Shown: piece after piece, positions 43,571 to 55,600 of the stretch
Position numbering within the stretch: the first letter of the stretch is position 1
How the letters are laid out: each line of letters starts with the position of its first letter
Assembly: GCA_964454685.1 (NCBI GenBank)
Contig: CAYVTZ010000012.1
Location: forward strand, 23,229-87,228
Source: CAYVTZ01 sp964454685
GTDB taxonomy: Bacteria > Bacillota > Clostridia > Christensenellales > Christensenellaceae
Length of the DNA: 64,000 bases
Direction: 5' to 3'
Position numbers and translations under genes: made by a program
The notes under the pieces: generated by a model
The model's database searches: none
The model's input: the letters and a program-made list of their open reading frames with translations, nothing else
Told to the model about the DNA's origin: nothing

Positions 43571-44619
43571 AACGAATTTTTGCGGTGCTGCTATGCGCGC
43601 TTTTGGCGGTGTCTATGGCGGGATGCGCCAACCAGCAGGGGAGCGATGGCCGCAAGGTCGTGAACTTTCTGAACTGGGGAGACTACATCGATCCGGAGGT
43701 CATCCCGATGTTTGAGGAGGAAAATCCGGACATCAAAATTAACATGACCACGGTGCCTTCCAACGAGGAAATGTATGTGATTGCAACCACCGAGGGAACA
43801 CAGATTGACATTGTGGTACCGTCGGAATATATGCTGCAAAAATTGCAGGTGGAGGATTACCTTGCGCCGATCGACACGACGCGCATGGAAAACTATCAGC
43901 ATGTAGCGGATTTTGCCTCGACCTGTGACTTTGATCCGAATTCGGAAATCTCGGTGCCTTACACATGGGGTACGTTTGGGATTTTGTACAACATTGCGTT
44001 GACGGGAGAGGAAATCGACAGTCTGGACGCGCTGTTTGACCCGAAATACAAGAAGCAGATTTTGATGTATGACAGCATCCGCGACAGCGTGGGGGTGGCG
44101 CTCATCAAGCTGGGTTACAGTGTGAACACGACCAATCAGGCAGAGCTGGACGAGGCGGCGCAGTTGTTGGTCGATCAAAAGCCGCTGGTGCTGGCGTATG
44201 GAACGGATGATTTGCGCATGTCTATGGTCAACGGCAGTGCGGCGATCTCTGTGATGTATGCCGGGGATGCGGCGTATTCTATGCCGGACAACGAGGATTT
44301 GCGTTATGTGATTCCCAAAGAGGGGGCGAACATTTTTGTGGATACGCTGGCGATCCTCAAGACGACGGATGTATATGACGAAGCGCTGCGCTTTATTGAC
44401 TTTTTGATGCGGCCGGACATTGCGGCGTTGAATGCGGAATATACGGGATATTCCACGCCGAATGGCGCGGCGCTGGAGCTGATAGACGAAGAAATGCTTG
44501 CCAACAACGCGTTTAATCCGGATGCGGAGGCTTTGGAGAATTGCCAATTCTATGAGTATTTGCCGAAAGCAGAGCTTAGACTATACGAAGATGCGTGGAT
44601 GAAAGTAAAGATTGCTTAG
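43567..44619 (+). CDS. potD: Spermidine/putrescine-binding lipoprotein PotD
   Basis: A 350-residue extracellular binding protein held by lipid: MKRIFAVLLCALLAVSMAGC ends in the lipobox Cys20. The body begins VVNFLNWGDYIDPEVI, the PotD/PotF opening, and includes IDIVVPSEYMLQKL, PYTWGTFGILYN and YAGDAAYSM, where aromatic and acidic residues bind the polyamine amines. The last nine codons (AWMKVKIA and stop) are part of a tandem repeat that continues downstream, so the 3' end has been copied at least once. Confidence 0.95.
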   Translation: MKRIFAVLLCALLAVSMAGCANQQGSDGRKVVNFLNWGDYIDPEVIPMFEEENPDIKINMTTVPSNEEMYVIATTEGTQIDIVVPSEYMLQKLQVEDYLAPIDTTRMENYQHVADFASTCDFDPNSEISVPYTWGTFGILYNIALTGEEIDSLDALFDPKYKKQILMYDSIRDSVGVALIKLGYSVNTTNQAELDEAAQLLVDQKPLVLAYGTDDLRMSMVNGSAAISVMYAGDAAYSMPDNEDLRYVIPKEGANIFVDTLAILKTTDVYDEALRFIDFLMRPDIAALNAEYTGYSTPNGAALELIDEEMLANNAFNPDAEALENCQFYEYLPKAELRLYEDAWMKVKIA

Positions 44620-45035
44620 AGAGTAGATGCGGGCGTGCTGGGGCCCCCGCAAAGTACACCGAGCGAAGAGAGGGACTTTGTGGGGAAAAGGAGGAGCAAC
44701 CGGAGATAGCAGACTTCCGCTTTAGCGGGAGGCAGATGTCGGAGGTTTGCGAGGACGCGATGCGTGGATGAAAGTAAAGATTGCGTAGAGAGTAGACGCG
44801 GGCGAAAATGGGGCCCCCGCAAAGTACACCGAGCGAAGAGAGGGACTTTGTGGGGAAAAGGAGNNNNNNNNNNNNNNNNNNNNNNNNNNNNNNNNNNNNN
44901 NNNNNNNNNNNNNNNNNNNNNNNNNNNNNNNNNNNNNNNNNNNNNNNNNNNNNNNNNNNNNNNGAGCAACCGGAGATAGCAGACTTCCGCTTTAGCGGGA
45001 GGCAGATGTCAGAGGTTTGCGAGGACGCGATGTTA
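44590..45035. repeat. ~170-bp tandem repeat derived from the potD 3' end
   Basis: Unit 1 begins at 44590 inside potD (GATGCGTGGATGAAAG) and unit 2 at 44759, an offset of 169-170 bases. Each has the potD tail and stop, then a hairpin (CCCCGCAAAGT/ACTTTGTGGGG, 11 pairs with one G-U, near 44644-44686), then a second hairpin CCGCTttAGCGG. The copy after the assembly gap (44964-45030) differs from unit 1 by one base. The last bases join the 3' end of the diguanylate cyclase gene on the other strand. Confidence 0.9.
44864..44963. other. Assembly gap (100 N)
   Basis: A run of exactly 100 N, the usual placeholder for a gap of unknown size. Left flank ends GGGGAAAAGGAG and right flank begins GAGCAACCGG; these are adjacent in unit 1 (44684-44703). 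The true missing sequence is therefore expected to be zero or a whole number of ~170-base repeat units. Confidence 0.95.
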
Positions 45036-46424
45036 AAGATTCGGCGACAGCGACCGGATGGAAACGGGCTCGTCGATCTGCGTGTTGCTGTATGGCACCC
45101 ATTCCAGATGGGAACCCATACCGGGGTTGTACAAGCAGCTGCGATTTTTACCATTGCGCTTTGCGTGATAGAGTGCAATATCCGCTTTTTGATAAAGCGT
45201 TTCAAAACAGTCTCCATCAATGGGATAAATGGCAAGACCAACGGTACAGGTGATGGTTGCGCTGACACCTTTATGTGAAAACTGCTGCGCAAATGCGGCG
45301 CAAATTTCATTTGCTTTGTGCAATGCCGCGGTTGCGGTGAAGGAGCCTTGCAAGTAGAGAAGAAATTCGTCGCCGCCGACACGCCCGATGATGTCCTCGT
45401 GACGGCAGAGGCGGATGATACGCTGTGCGCCTTCTGAGAGAACAAAATCGCCAAACAGATGACCGTAGTGATCATTGACCCCTTTGAAAGAATCGACATC
45501 GATGATAAACAGAACGCCAGAGTGATTTTCGCAGTCTAAAAGCTTTTTGATTTGGCTTTCCGTGGTGCCTTTGTTGTAGAGCGCGGTGAGCGGATCGCGT
45601 TGGGAGCGCTCCAGCAGCGTTGCCTCCCGCCGCGTTTGCTCGTCAATATCTTCAAGCATGCCTACGGCGCGAACGGCGTTGCCGCTTTGATCATAGATGT
45701 TGGTCATCGTAATTTTACGCCACGCATATTGCCCATCCACCTTTTGCGCCCGAATGATACAAGACGCGGTGGGGGCACCGGAACTGATTTGCTGATACAT
45801 TTCCAAGAACTCGGAAGCATGATCCGGGTGGATGACCTTTTGCTCCACCAAGAAATCCGGTACATTGTGTGTTTCGTGTGCAAGACCATACATAGCTGCG
45901 GATTTATCCGCGTGAATCATCACCTTTGTGGCAATGTGATAATCGAAAATGGTGTTGTCTGTTTGCGCAAGCGCGATGCGGAAGCGCTCTTCGTCAATGC
46001 GAAGCTGCTCCTCTATCTTTTTACGGTCGGTGATGTCCACCACTACGCCATAAGCGGCAGGAGCGCCGTTGTGTGTGGTGAAGCTGCCGGAGACCAACAC
46101 CCAGATGACGCTGCCGTCGCGACGGATGATGCGATGCTCAAGACGAAAGCCGGGTTTGCCGGAACGATGCTCTGCGATTAGCGCTCCGGTGACCTTACTG
46201 CGATCTTCTGTGAGAAAGGTGCGCGTGATCTCGTCGTGCAGTTCGTCGTGAAACTGCTCACGCGTGTATCCGAAAAAGGCGTATAGACACGGATTACCAT
46301 GGATGAGTGTGAGAGAATCATCCGTCAAAAATTTGCAGACTCCGACGGGGATTTGGGTGACCAACTCAAGAAAATCGATTGGATTTTGGGTTATGTCATC
46401 CCTGTTGTGTTCGTTTTTTGCCAT
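45033..46424 (-). CDS. PAS-PAS-GGDEF diguanylate cyclase
   Basis: A 463-residue cytoplasmic protein. PAS 1 (about 17-130) contains GNPCLYAFFGYTREQFHDEL, PAS 2 (about 147-265) contains AMYGLAHETHNVPDFLVEQ, and both end in typical PAC segments (VVVDITDRKK, GMLEDIDEQTRRE). The GGDEF domain (about 275-440) is intact (VGGDEFLLY), with the inhibitory I-site RHED five residues before. It should make cyclic-di-GMP in response to a PAS-bound signal. GAGGAGG precedes the start. The last codons abut the tandem repeat region, so the C-terminus may differ between repeat variants. Confidence 0.92.
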   Translation of the reverse strand: MAKNEHNRDDITQNPIDFLELVTQIPVGVCKFLTDDSLTLIHGNPCLYAFFGYTREQFHDELHDEITRTFLTEDRSKVTGALIAEHRSGKPGFRLEHRIIRRDGSVIWVLVSGSFTTHNGAPAAYGVVVDITDRKKIEEQLRIDEERFRIALAQTDNTIFDYHIATKVMIHADKSAAMYGLAHETHNVPDFLVEQKVIHPDHASEFLEMYQQISSGAPTASCIIRAQKVDGQYAWRKITMTNIYDQSGNAVRAVGMLEDIDEQTRREATLLERSQRDPLTALYNKGTTESQIKKLLDCENHSGVLFIIDVDSFKGVNDHYGHLFGDFVLSEGAQRIIRLCRHEDIIGRVGGDEFLLYLQGSFTATAALHKANEICAAFAQQFSHKGVSATITCTVGLAIYPIDGDCFETLYQKADIALYHAKRNGKNRSCLYNPGMGSHLEWVPYSNTQIDEPVSIRSLSPNL

Positions 46425-46569
46425 GCGGGAGCCTCCTCGTAAAACAAGAAATAAAACCAGAATGAACGGGTAATATTATACAGATAATGATTGTGCGCTG
46501 AGAAACCTCGGCGCACATCATATAACTATTACATATCATAACCTGTTCGAATGAATTTTTCAATAGAAA

Positions 46570-46613
46570 CGGCAGTATGCAATTCTTTTTTTAATGGAAA
46601 AGGCATACTGCCG
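46570..46613 (-). terminator. Terminator of the giant surface-protein gene
   Basis: On the - strand, CGGCAGTATGC (46613-46603) pairs perfectly with GCATACTGCCG (46580-46570), 11 bp, around a 22-base loop, followed by TTTCTATTG. It lies about 36 bases past the stop at 46649. Confidence 0.8.
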
Positions 46614-46648
46614 CTTGTATTAAGAGCCAGAGAAGGGATAGACTTCGT

Positions 46649-49600
46649 TTAACGTTTGCGGCGCTTACGTGTTTGAATGAGGAGAACCGGCACCAACGCC
46701 GCGCTGCACGCAAGAATGAGCCAAGGGAGCAGCGGTCTTTCATCACCTGTTTTGGGCGACTGACCACCGGCAGGGTCGTTCGGCGGCGGATCGGGCGAAA
46801 CGATGGGCTGATTCCTTATGCTTAAAGTAAAGATTGTTTTGGGGATGGTCTGGTGCTCTATGACGCTGGTAAGGCGCGCATATTCATTGGGCTGTGCCAG
46901 CTTCACAAGATTGCCCGGCAGGAAATCGAACACAATAGGTGTTTCAATAAGCTGATATCCGGCGGGTGCCGTAAGCTCGGACAGCGTATAGCGCTCGCCT
47001 TCAATCAGCAACTCGTCCAGTGCGACGGCGCCTTTTGTGCCGGGCATGATGGTGTGGCTTGTTTTGCCGTTTGCAAGGCGGCCATCCAAGCGAAGGACGA
47101 CGCCGTCAAGGAATTTGCCGTCCGGATCAACCTTGGCAAATTTCATGGTGGTGGGGTCGTTGGTCATGCGGATATTACCGTTTTCATCCACGACGTATTC
47201 GGTGGAGTGATCCAGCATTTGAATGACGCCTGTCTCGTTTACGGTGAAACGCACGGATCCGCCAACGACATAGCCGTGAGGAGCGGTCATTTCCTGCAAA
47301 AGATATTCATTGCCGGGGATCATGCGCCCGACGAGCGCATCGGGATGCGCATCGTCCACGATGATGGATTCCTGCTTTTGCACGGAATGCAACTGAGTGG
47401 GGAGTGGGGCAAACACGCCGCTGACGCGGAATACGCACCCTTTGAGCGGCTGACCTTGCGGCGAGAATTTTTGTACACGCACCGTGATGGGTTGATTGAC
47501 CAGTGCATAATGATTGTCCGCAGAACCGATGAGATCACCGTTTGCATCCATCTCTAAGACCAGAGCTTCACGGATAGGCTGATATCCTGCCGGTGCGGAT
47601 TCCTCGGTTAACCGATATTGCTCGTTGGGCAGGAGCTGTCCCAAAAATTCCTTGGGCTGCGCATCGCTGATCCATTTGACTTCGGAGCTGCCGTCTGCAA
47701 ATTTTCCGGCCAGCTTGAGCTGCGCGCCGGCAATGTAACGACCGTTGGGCGTGACTTTCGAGAGCAATAACTGCGTACGCTCGTTTTGGATGCTGCCCAG
47801 CGCGACATCCAGAACCACTTCTGTTGCGGTTTTGCCGATTGTGAAATCAAACGTGACGTCTGTGGGAGGACGATATCCCTGAGGCCAGCCGGTTTCCTCG
47901 ATACGATATTCTCCCCATGCCAGATTGCGCAGTTGCAGCGAGCCTGCTTCGCCGGACTCCTGCGTCCAGACCTGTTCGTCCACTGCGGTATATGTGTTTC
48001 CTGTGATGAAATCCCAAAACGCCGCGATGCCTGTGGAGTCGGATTTTTTGTACAGCGTGAAGGTGACGCCATTGAGCGCGGATGCGTCCGCCGCGTCCTG
48101 CTTGCGCAGCGTGAGTGTGCCCGGTTGACGCGGATTGGTGAGACCTTCGTTGCGATAGCTGGCATGATTCAGCGTCAAATTGTAGCGGTCGATGACGTTC
48201 TGCGCGGGTTCCGCTGTTAAATCCAACACGCTGTTTTGGAACGTGGGGCTGTTGCCAACCGCGAAATCTGCTGTAAATGCGGCGGCAGGGTCGAGCTGAT
48301 AGCCGCGCGCGGGCTGCGTCTCTCGCAGTTGATACCGCCCTTTGCCGGGGATTGGCAGGCGGAGCACACCGTCGCCGTCCGTAATGCCCTGCGCACATGC
48401 TTGCGGTGTTGTGCCGGAAGTCCGGTATAACGTGAATTGCGTACCCGAAATGGGCGCACCATCGACAGCGTCTACTTTTTTCAGTTCCACGCCGGCATTC
48501 AGCGCTTCGTTTTGCATGGCAATGACAACGGGTGCCGCCGCGTGCTGCGCCGGTCCGAGATACACGACTTCACTTGGCTGCGGTGCAAAGCATAGATCAT
48601 TGCGCGTACCGGTTTCCAAAAGGTAGTAATAACCTTCGGAAAGGGAACGCAGCGTTGCTTTGCCTGCGGCATCCAGCGTGATGGGGGCGGTGTTGACCTT
48701 GACATCCGCGGAGGGGTCGGGGGTGGGCAAGTCGGTCGGGTGATCGATGTCCACTGCCTGCTTGCTGCGGTATAGATCGAAGGTGATGCCGCTGTAATCC
48801 TGCTGCCCTGCGGGGATGCTTTTGCGCAGCTCGATGCTGCCTTGTATGGTGAGATCGCGCAGAATCAGCATGGGCGCGCCATCCTGCTGTGTCAGCGTAT
48901 TTTGGTTGGCTGCAAAGCCGGAGATGGGCGTGATGCTTCCATCTAGCTCCATGCGGAATACGGCAGTGTGCGCGGAGAGGTATCCCGCGACGCGACGCGT
49001 TTCGCTCAATGTGTAAGTTTCTCCGCCGATCAGCAGCCCCTTGTATTCCGGCGTGGTGCCATCCGTGACCCATATACGGGTGTTGGTGTTGTCGGTAAAA
49101 TTGCCGGAAAGCTGCAGTGTGACACCTGAAACGCTATGGTTTTGCTCGTCTTGCTTGGCAATGCGCAGCATCGTTTTTTGGTTGCGCATCAATGTTTCCA
49201 GTTCTGCGATGGTGACGGGGGTGCTGCCGTTGATGATGGACAACACGCCCAGCGCGTCCACATTGACCGTGACAACGGATTTGCCGGTTGCATATCCGGA
49301 GGGAGCGCTGCTTTCTTTTAGCGTGTATGTTCCATAGACGAGGTCGGGGAAAAGAACACTGCCTGACGCATCCGACGTGGCATACGTATGAGTACCTTCC
49401 ACATTGGTCAGCCGGAAGGTGGCGCCTTGCAACGTGCCGTCTTGATCGTATTTGACAAATTGCAGCGGTGTTTTGATGATCTTATTTTTCAGCTCGATGA
49501 CACCGTCTTTCATTTGAGCATATCCTGCGGCAGCCGCGCCGACTGTGACGTTGCCGGAGGCGTCAATCTGAATGGTGAAATCAGGTATAGGCGCATAGCC

Positions 49601-52600
49601 GGAGGGGGGAACGCTTTCTTTTATTGTATAGGTGCCCGAAAGCAGACGCCATATTCCATCGCTTTCGTATAGATAAGGTTGACCTGTGACGCTGTCTGAT
49701 GCCGCATAGACACCGCCGGAAGCTTTTGCATTGGACAAAAGATAGATGGGACCGGCTTGCTCCTTGAGCGACGCGACGGGAGTGGAACCGGCATAAAGTA
49801 TGAATTGCGCGCCGGAAAGCAAGGAGGAATCATCGTCGGCAAGCTTTTTCAGGCTGACTGTGCCGCGGGAGAGCAGATTGAAATATCCATGCTGCGCCGG
49901 ATCCGGCTCGCTGCCGCCTGCCGGAACATAGGTGACGACGGGGGTGCCGGAATTGCGTACCCATGCGGTGCCTTGGTGCCCCGTGGTGCCGTCCGCAAGC
50001 CGGAAGGCGTATGAATTGGAATCGATGACCGCGCCTGCGGGGGGCACTGTCTCACGCAGGGTATAGGAGCCATAATATAGATATTTTTCTTTGCCGGAAA
50101 GGGCATCGGTATAGGTGCCGTTGGCGTTTTGCACGAATCTGCCTGTGGCGGGGTCGGTTTTGAGTGTGAAATAGGGCGTTGTCTGCCCGTCTAACGTGAT
50201 TTCAAAGGTGGCTGCGCCCTTGATTTGTCCGGTGGAGACCGGCGCACCGGAGGTGCGATTGGCAAACACTTTATTGATTTGCACAGAGGCAAATTTGAGA
50301 TAGTTGATGATTTTGTATTTACCGGAGATCGGGTCAATCTCTTTCCACGTATTTCCTGTGGCGGGCGTGATGCTGCCGCTGAGGTCGACGGGGGAAGCGG
50401 CGTAGGAAAGCTGCTCGCAGACGCGCATACCTACGACCTCGCAATCGCCGCTGTTTGCCTTTTCCTGCACGGTGAAGCCGAGCGCGACGCGCGTGAAGCC
50501 GCTTTGCAAGTCCGGCGGGGCGACGGTTTCCAGCAGCAGATAATCGCCGATGGGCAGATCGTTGATGTGGAATGCGCCGTTGCCGTCGCTTTGAATGGTA
50601 TCAAGCGCCGTGCCAGGAGAAGTCGGCTGATATCTGCCATAGCTGATGGCGGCGGCGGGGACATCCAGCACAAGACCGCTGCCGGTGGGGGAGACGATAT
50701 CGCCGCGGCGAAACAAGGTGAAGCCGACGTTGCTGACGGGCGCTTCGTCCGAGGTGACTTTGAAAAAATCCAGTGCGGGCAGGCGACGCACGATGTTTTG
50801 CACAGGCGCGGAAATGACGTATGCGAAAGGAGTCTCGCCGCTTGCGCCGAGAGAAGTGCGCTTGATTTCCATAGAAAAGGGCTGATATCCCTTGGGTGGG
50901 TCGATTTCTTTGAGAATATAGTCACCATATTCCACGCGGGAGAAGGTGGTATCACCGCTTGCGTCTGAAACCGCCTCGTAGGTTGGAGTGGTGGCGTCGT
51001 ATGTGACGGGTACGCCTTTGCCATCCGTGGTGACGATACGGCGGAACAGCCCGAAGCGAACGCCGTCCAGATGTTTTGCGTTGAGGTCGACCAATCCGGT
51101 TGCTCCCCAATACGCCGTCTTTGTAAAGGAGATGCTGCCGTGGACGGGCCGGTTGTTGATCTCGTTTTCCAGCGTTGCGGGGTTGTGAACCGAGGGCGTG
51201 ATTGTGACCTCGGTGGTTTTGCCATAGTGTTTGGTTCCCGCGGGGTATTCACCAATGACGGAAGTGGTATCTTTTTCTGTGATGACGACTGCGTATGCAG
51301 CGGTGGATTTTACATAGCCGTCCGGCGCAGTGGTCTCGCTTAGCGTGTATGTGCCCGGAGGAACGTTGTAGAAAGAGACCTTACCGTTGACGTCCGTTTT
51401 GCCGGTGGTTTTGGTATAGTTATCTGTGAGTGAGCCGTCGGTTTTGCCGACCAGCGTAAAGGTGGTGCCGGCGAGACGCTCCGCGTTTCTTGCGCCGTCT
51501 GCAAAGGTTGCGGAATCCGCAAACGCGGCAAGCTTGGTAATGGAAACGGTGCTTCTCAGGTAATCATTTGTGGCGATGTATTGATCGCTGATATCTTTTT
51601 CAAACTTGAGCCCGCTGCCGCTGACGGAACCGAGCGTGTGGGTATATTGTCCCAGCGTGGCATCCCATGCGACGGTAAGCGTGCAGCTTGCGCCTACGGC
51701 AAGGCTGCTGCCGGATTTTAGTTCGGTCAGCCGATAGGTGCCGGCGTCCAGCGCGGGGAAATTGACCTGCCCCGAAGCATCCGAAGTGGCGTACTGCGTG
51801 GTAACCTTATCTTTTAGGTCGCCCTGCGGCTCTAAGCGGAAAATGGCGCCTGCAAGCGGCCGATACGTCACGGTTTCTTTTGAGCTGTCATACGAATAGC
51901 GATCCGGCTGCTGCTTGGTGAAGTGAAAGCCGGAACCGGCAAGCGGCACATTTTGCAAGGCGATTTGTGCATTGGCGTAGAGCGGATTGCCTTTGTCGTC
52001 CGTGGTGGGATTGATGACAGGCTGATCGGAATAGGTTTTGGTCGAGCTGCCGATGGTTTCGGTGACTGTGACCTTGTCAAATGCGCTTGCGACGGTGGGG
52101 AACAGAAAAAACTGAGGCGTTGAATCCAGCGCATAACCGGCGGGCGCCTGCGTTTCCTGAAGGCGATATACAAAATGATCGCCTGCCATCACATTGAGGA
52201 ACACGGCAAGACCATCGCTGGTCAGCCGCACTTTCCCATATTTTTTGACGAGACCTGAAGAGTTGACTTGTATCCCGTTTTCGATATCGCCCGTGAAGCT
52301 GTATGCTTCCAGATCAAACACCGCGCCATCCAGCAGTAGACCGCTTTTACCGGGATCCTGCACGCTGTTGGAGCTGCTTTTGGTGATGGAGACCTTGGGG
52401 CGCGGATTTCTGCCTGCGGCGTCCGTCGCGTCAAAACCGCCGGAGTATCCGCCGTTGCTGGTGTTTGATTCGTCCACGGTGACATCGCCTGCACCCTTGA
52501 GATATACCACGTTTTTGATGGTTGCGTTTGGATCGCTTCCGGTTAAATCGGTGGTGAAGGTGACGCGATACACCTTGCTGTTGCTGCCGCTGCCCGCATC

Positions 52601-55600
52601 GGGGAAATCGAAACGAAAGCCGGCGGGTGATTCGCTCAGACCGTAGGCAGGCAGGTTTGCGGTGACATCCTGCGCTACTTCAGCAGAGCCGTTGGCGCGC
52701 AAGGTCATTTCATACAATTTCAGGGAGCCGACGCGCAATTCATGAATGGGGTTTTCTGAGGGAAGATAAAGCTGCTCCAAAAAAGAGGTGCCGAATATAT
52801 TTTTTTGATCGACATTGATCAATACATCCCAATCGATACAGCCCTGATCTTTATTATATTTTCCGCTTTTGACCATGTGGCCGGAACGAACGGTTTGCAC
52901 CGCTTGTGCGGTGGCGTTGGTGATGGCGGCGGAAACGCCGTAGCTGTTGAGGATATTGCCGGTTAATTCTGAGAGATTGAGAAATTGCGTACCTGAATCA
53001 AGAAACTCTGCACTGTTGCGAAAAGCATCCGTTACGGTGGTGGCAAACTCCAGTACAACAGGCTTTGTGATGTTGCCAAGCGGGAAAGTGACAATGTCGC
53101 CGTTGATGGAAACGCCGTTTTTCACCGCTTGCAGCAGCGTGGGGTCCGCAATGCCGTCGACCTTGACATTGGTAAGCTGATCGACCTTGAAACCGGTGCC
53201 GATGGGCAGGGTATCCGCGATGGCTGCGTTTTGAATATTCAAACTGTTGGGATTGACCTCGACCTCCCAATAGATTTCATTGGTGATGTAATTGTAGCTT
53301 TGAACCGCCCGTTTTTTGATGAGTGTATTGGGAATGCTAAGCTGCGCGGTGAGCGAGCTGTTTTTGGGTGAGCCGTCTATCAGCGCATCGATGGTTGCGG
53401 TGTTGGAAAGCTTGCCGATTCCTTGCTTGGAGAGCAGGGTTGGGTCTTCCAGTTGAAGCGACACGTTAAACGAATAGTAGTATTGCGGCGGGAGCGGCTC
53501 TTTGATGAAGATTTCCAGTTTGCCGTCCGCATCTTTTTCCGGAGGTATCAAGGCATAGTAAGCGGGCTGCGCTGGGTCGGTTGACAGCGCGCCGCCGGAC
53601 ACGACGAAATCCTCCGCCAGCGTATCGTATTTTACATAAGAAACCTGAATGCTGCCGCTGTTATAAACGCCTTGCGGCAATACGTCTGTTACTTTGATAT
53701 CGCTTAAATCCGCACCCAGTTTATTGACTGTCAACTTCCAACTGAGCTTGCGCGTCTTAGGGTCGTAGGAAACGCCTTTTTTATCCAGAATATCGATGGC
53801 GGTATCCACACGCTTTCCGAAATTGACGATGTCCGGCTGAGGAGCGGGACCGGGACCGTTGCCGCCTGCTCGATTTTTCCAGAGCAGATTGACGACATTG
53901 GATACGACGACGCTTTTGGATGCGGCGTGCAGCAAGTAATTATCTACGGACATGCCGTGCAGATTGATGTTGGTGGAATATTTGATTTGCACGTTTGCTT
54001 CCTGCGCGGTGCCCTGCAATCCTGTAAAGGGCAGTACCAAAACGCCCAGCTGCAAAAATTCCGGCTCTGCACCGCCTGCGACATAGAACGGATTTGGCTC
54101 TGTGCTGTCGTATTCGTAATACACGGCACCTGTGGCGCTGCCAACAAGCGTTTTGAGGTTTTCTGCGGTGAGGGTTTCCCACGGGATGCTGCCGGAGATA
54201 CGCGTGATGTTGCCGTTGGCGTTGCTGTACACGGTGGTGCCGCTTTTGCCGACGACCGTGATTCCGGAATCAAAATCGTATTGATGATAGCCGGAGCAGA
54301 GCTGATCGACCAGATAGCCATATTCCAGATGGGGCAGGCGCGTGTTGGCATCGACAGTCCAAGAGAAGCGCGTACCTTTCAAATTCTCCTGTGAGCCTGT
54401 TTTTTGCAGGAAACTGAGGTTCATTTGCGTCTCGATCGAGTTGGAAGTGGCGAGCGGCTTATCCTTGCCCGCTTCGCGCAGCTCTGCCTGATTGGAGAAG
54501 GTTTTGTTGTATTTGTTGGTATCGACTAAAGTTTGGTATTCTGTTCGATCCAAAGCGAGTGTGATGACAAATTCTGCCGTGGTTTTTTTGCCGATCTCTG
54601 CTTCGGAAGGGAACACATATTGCAGATCTCTGCCGGAGGAGGTGCTTACAACGGAATATGCGGACTCGTCCAATAAGACTCCATCCAGCATGACGGATTG
54701 CACATCCAAGCCCTGCGGCAAACGATCTACCAGTATCATCTCGTTGAGCGGTTTTTCTGAGGGAGGCGAGAGCAGGCTGAGGGTGTAATCAATCACGCTG
54801 GTGGTGACGCGCGCGGGGCCTTGCTTTTCCAAACCATACGGGAGAGGGCCATCGCCGCCGCTGCCGCCGCCCGTGGAGCCGACGCTCTGCTGGATGACTC
54901 TGCCGTCTTTGAACGCGGCTTCGATATCGTCGTCATCCAATGTGGCATCATCGTCTAGCTGCACCTCAAAGGAGAAGGTGGCATAAACGCCTTGGTATGC
55001 GTAAGTTTCATTGAAAAAGTGTACCGAAACGATACCTTGTTCCAGTACATAGGTGCCGAAATTTTTACCGCCGGCATCGGTGATGGTGCCTTCCTGACGC
55101 GGGCACTTGTTGAAATCGCTGCCTAGATCGTAAGAAAACACAAGCGGCGGAACATCGGTGAGCGCGTTCAGATAATGGTTGACGCGCTGCTCGTAATCGT
55201 CATCCGACTCGGTTCGCCCCTGCATGGGATAATCGATCCTTTGGGAAATGGTTTCGATTTGCCGATAAAGAAAATCGTCATCCATCGTGACTTCAAAATG
55301 GAACTTTACATTGCGGTCTGTGCCGGTATCAGTTTTATTATAACCGTCTTTTTGATTGAATATAGTGATTTTAGCGGAGGAAAAACCTTCAGAAAGCAAA
55401 GGGCTGGGCGGCTTCAGCGTGTAACGATAGATGTTTCCGCCGGTATAATCTGCGACATCCGAAAGCGGCAGGGCAAACAACCGCAAACCGTCTTTGATGA
55501 TTTGATCGAGGTCGGGCGCCGAAGGCTGCGGCGCTATGGATGGCTCAGGTGTGGAAAGTGAAGTGGGGGCAGGCTGGGGAGAAGGCTGTGAATCGGGTGC

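Noticed and set aside
44590..45035. CRISPR array
   Set aside because: The ~170-base units are joined head to tail without short unique spacers, and no cas gene is present.
44616..45499. Open frames on both strands running through the N gap
   Set aside because: They read through 100 unknown bases and through the tandem repeat; the translations are repeat shadows, not proteins.
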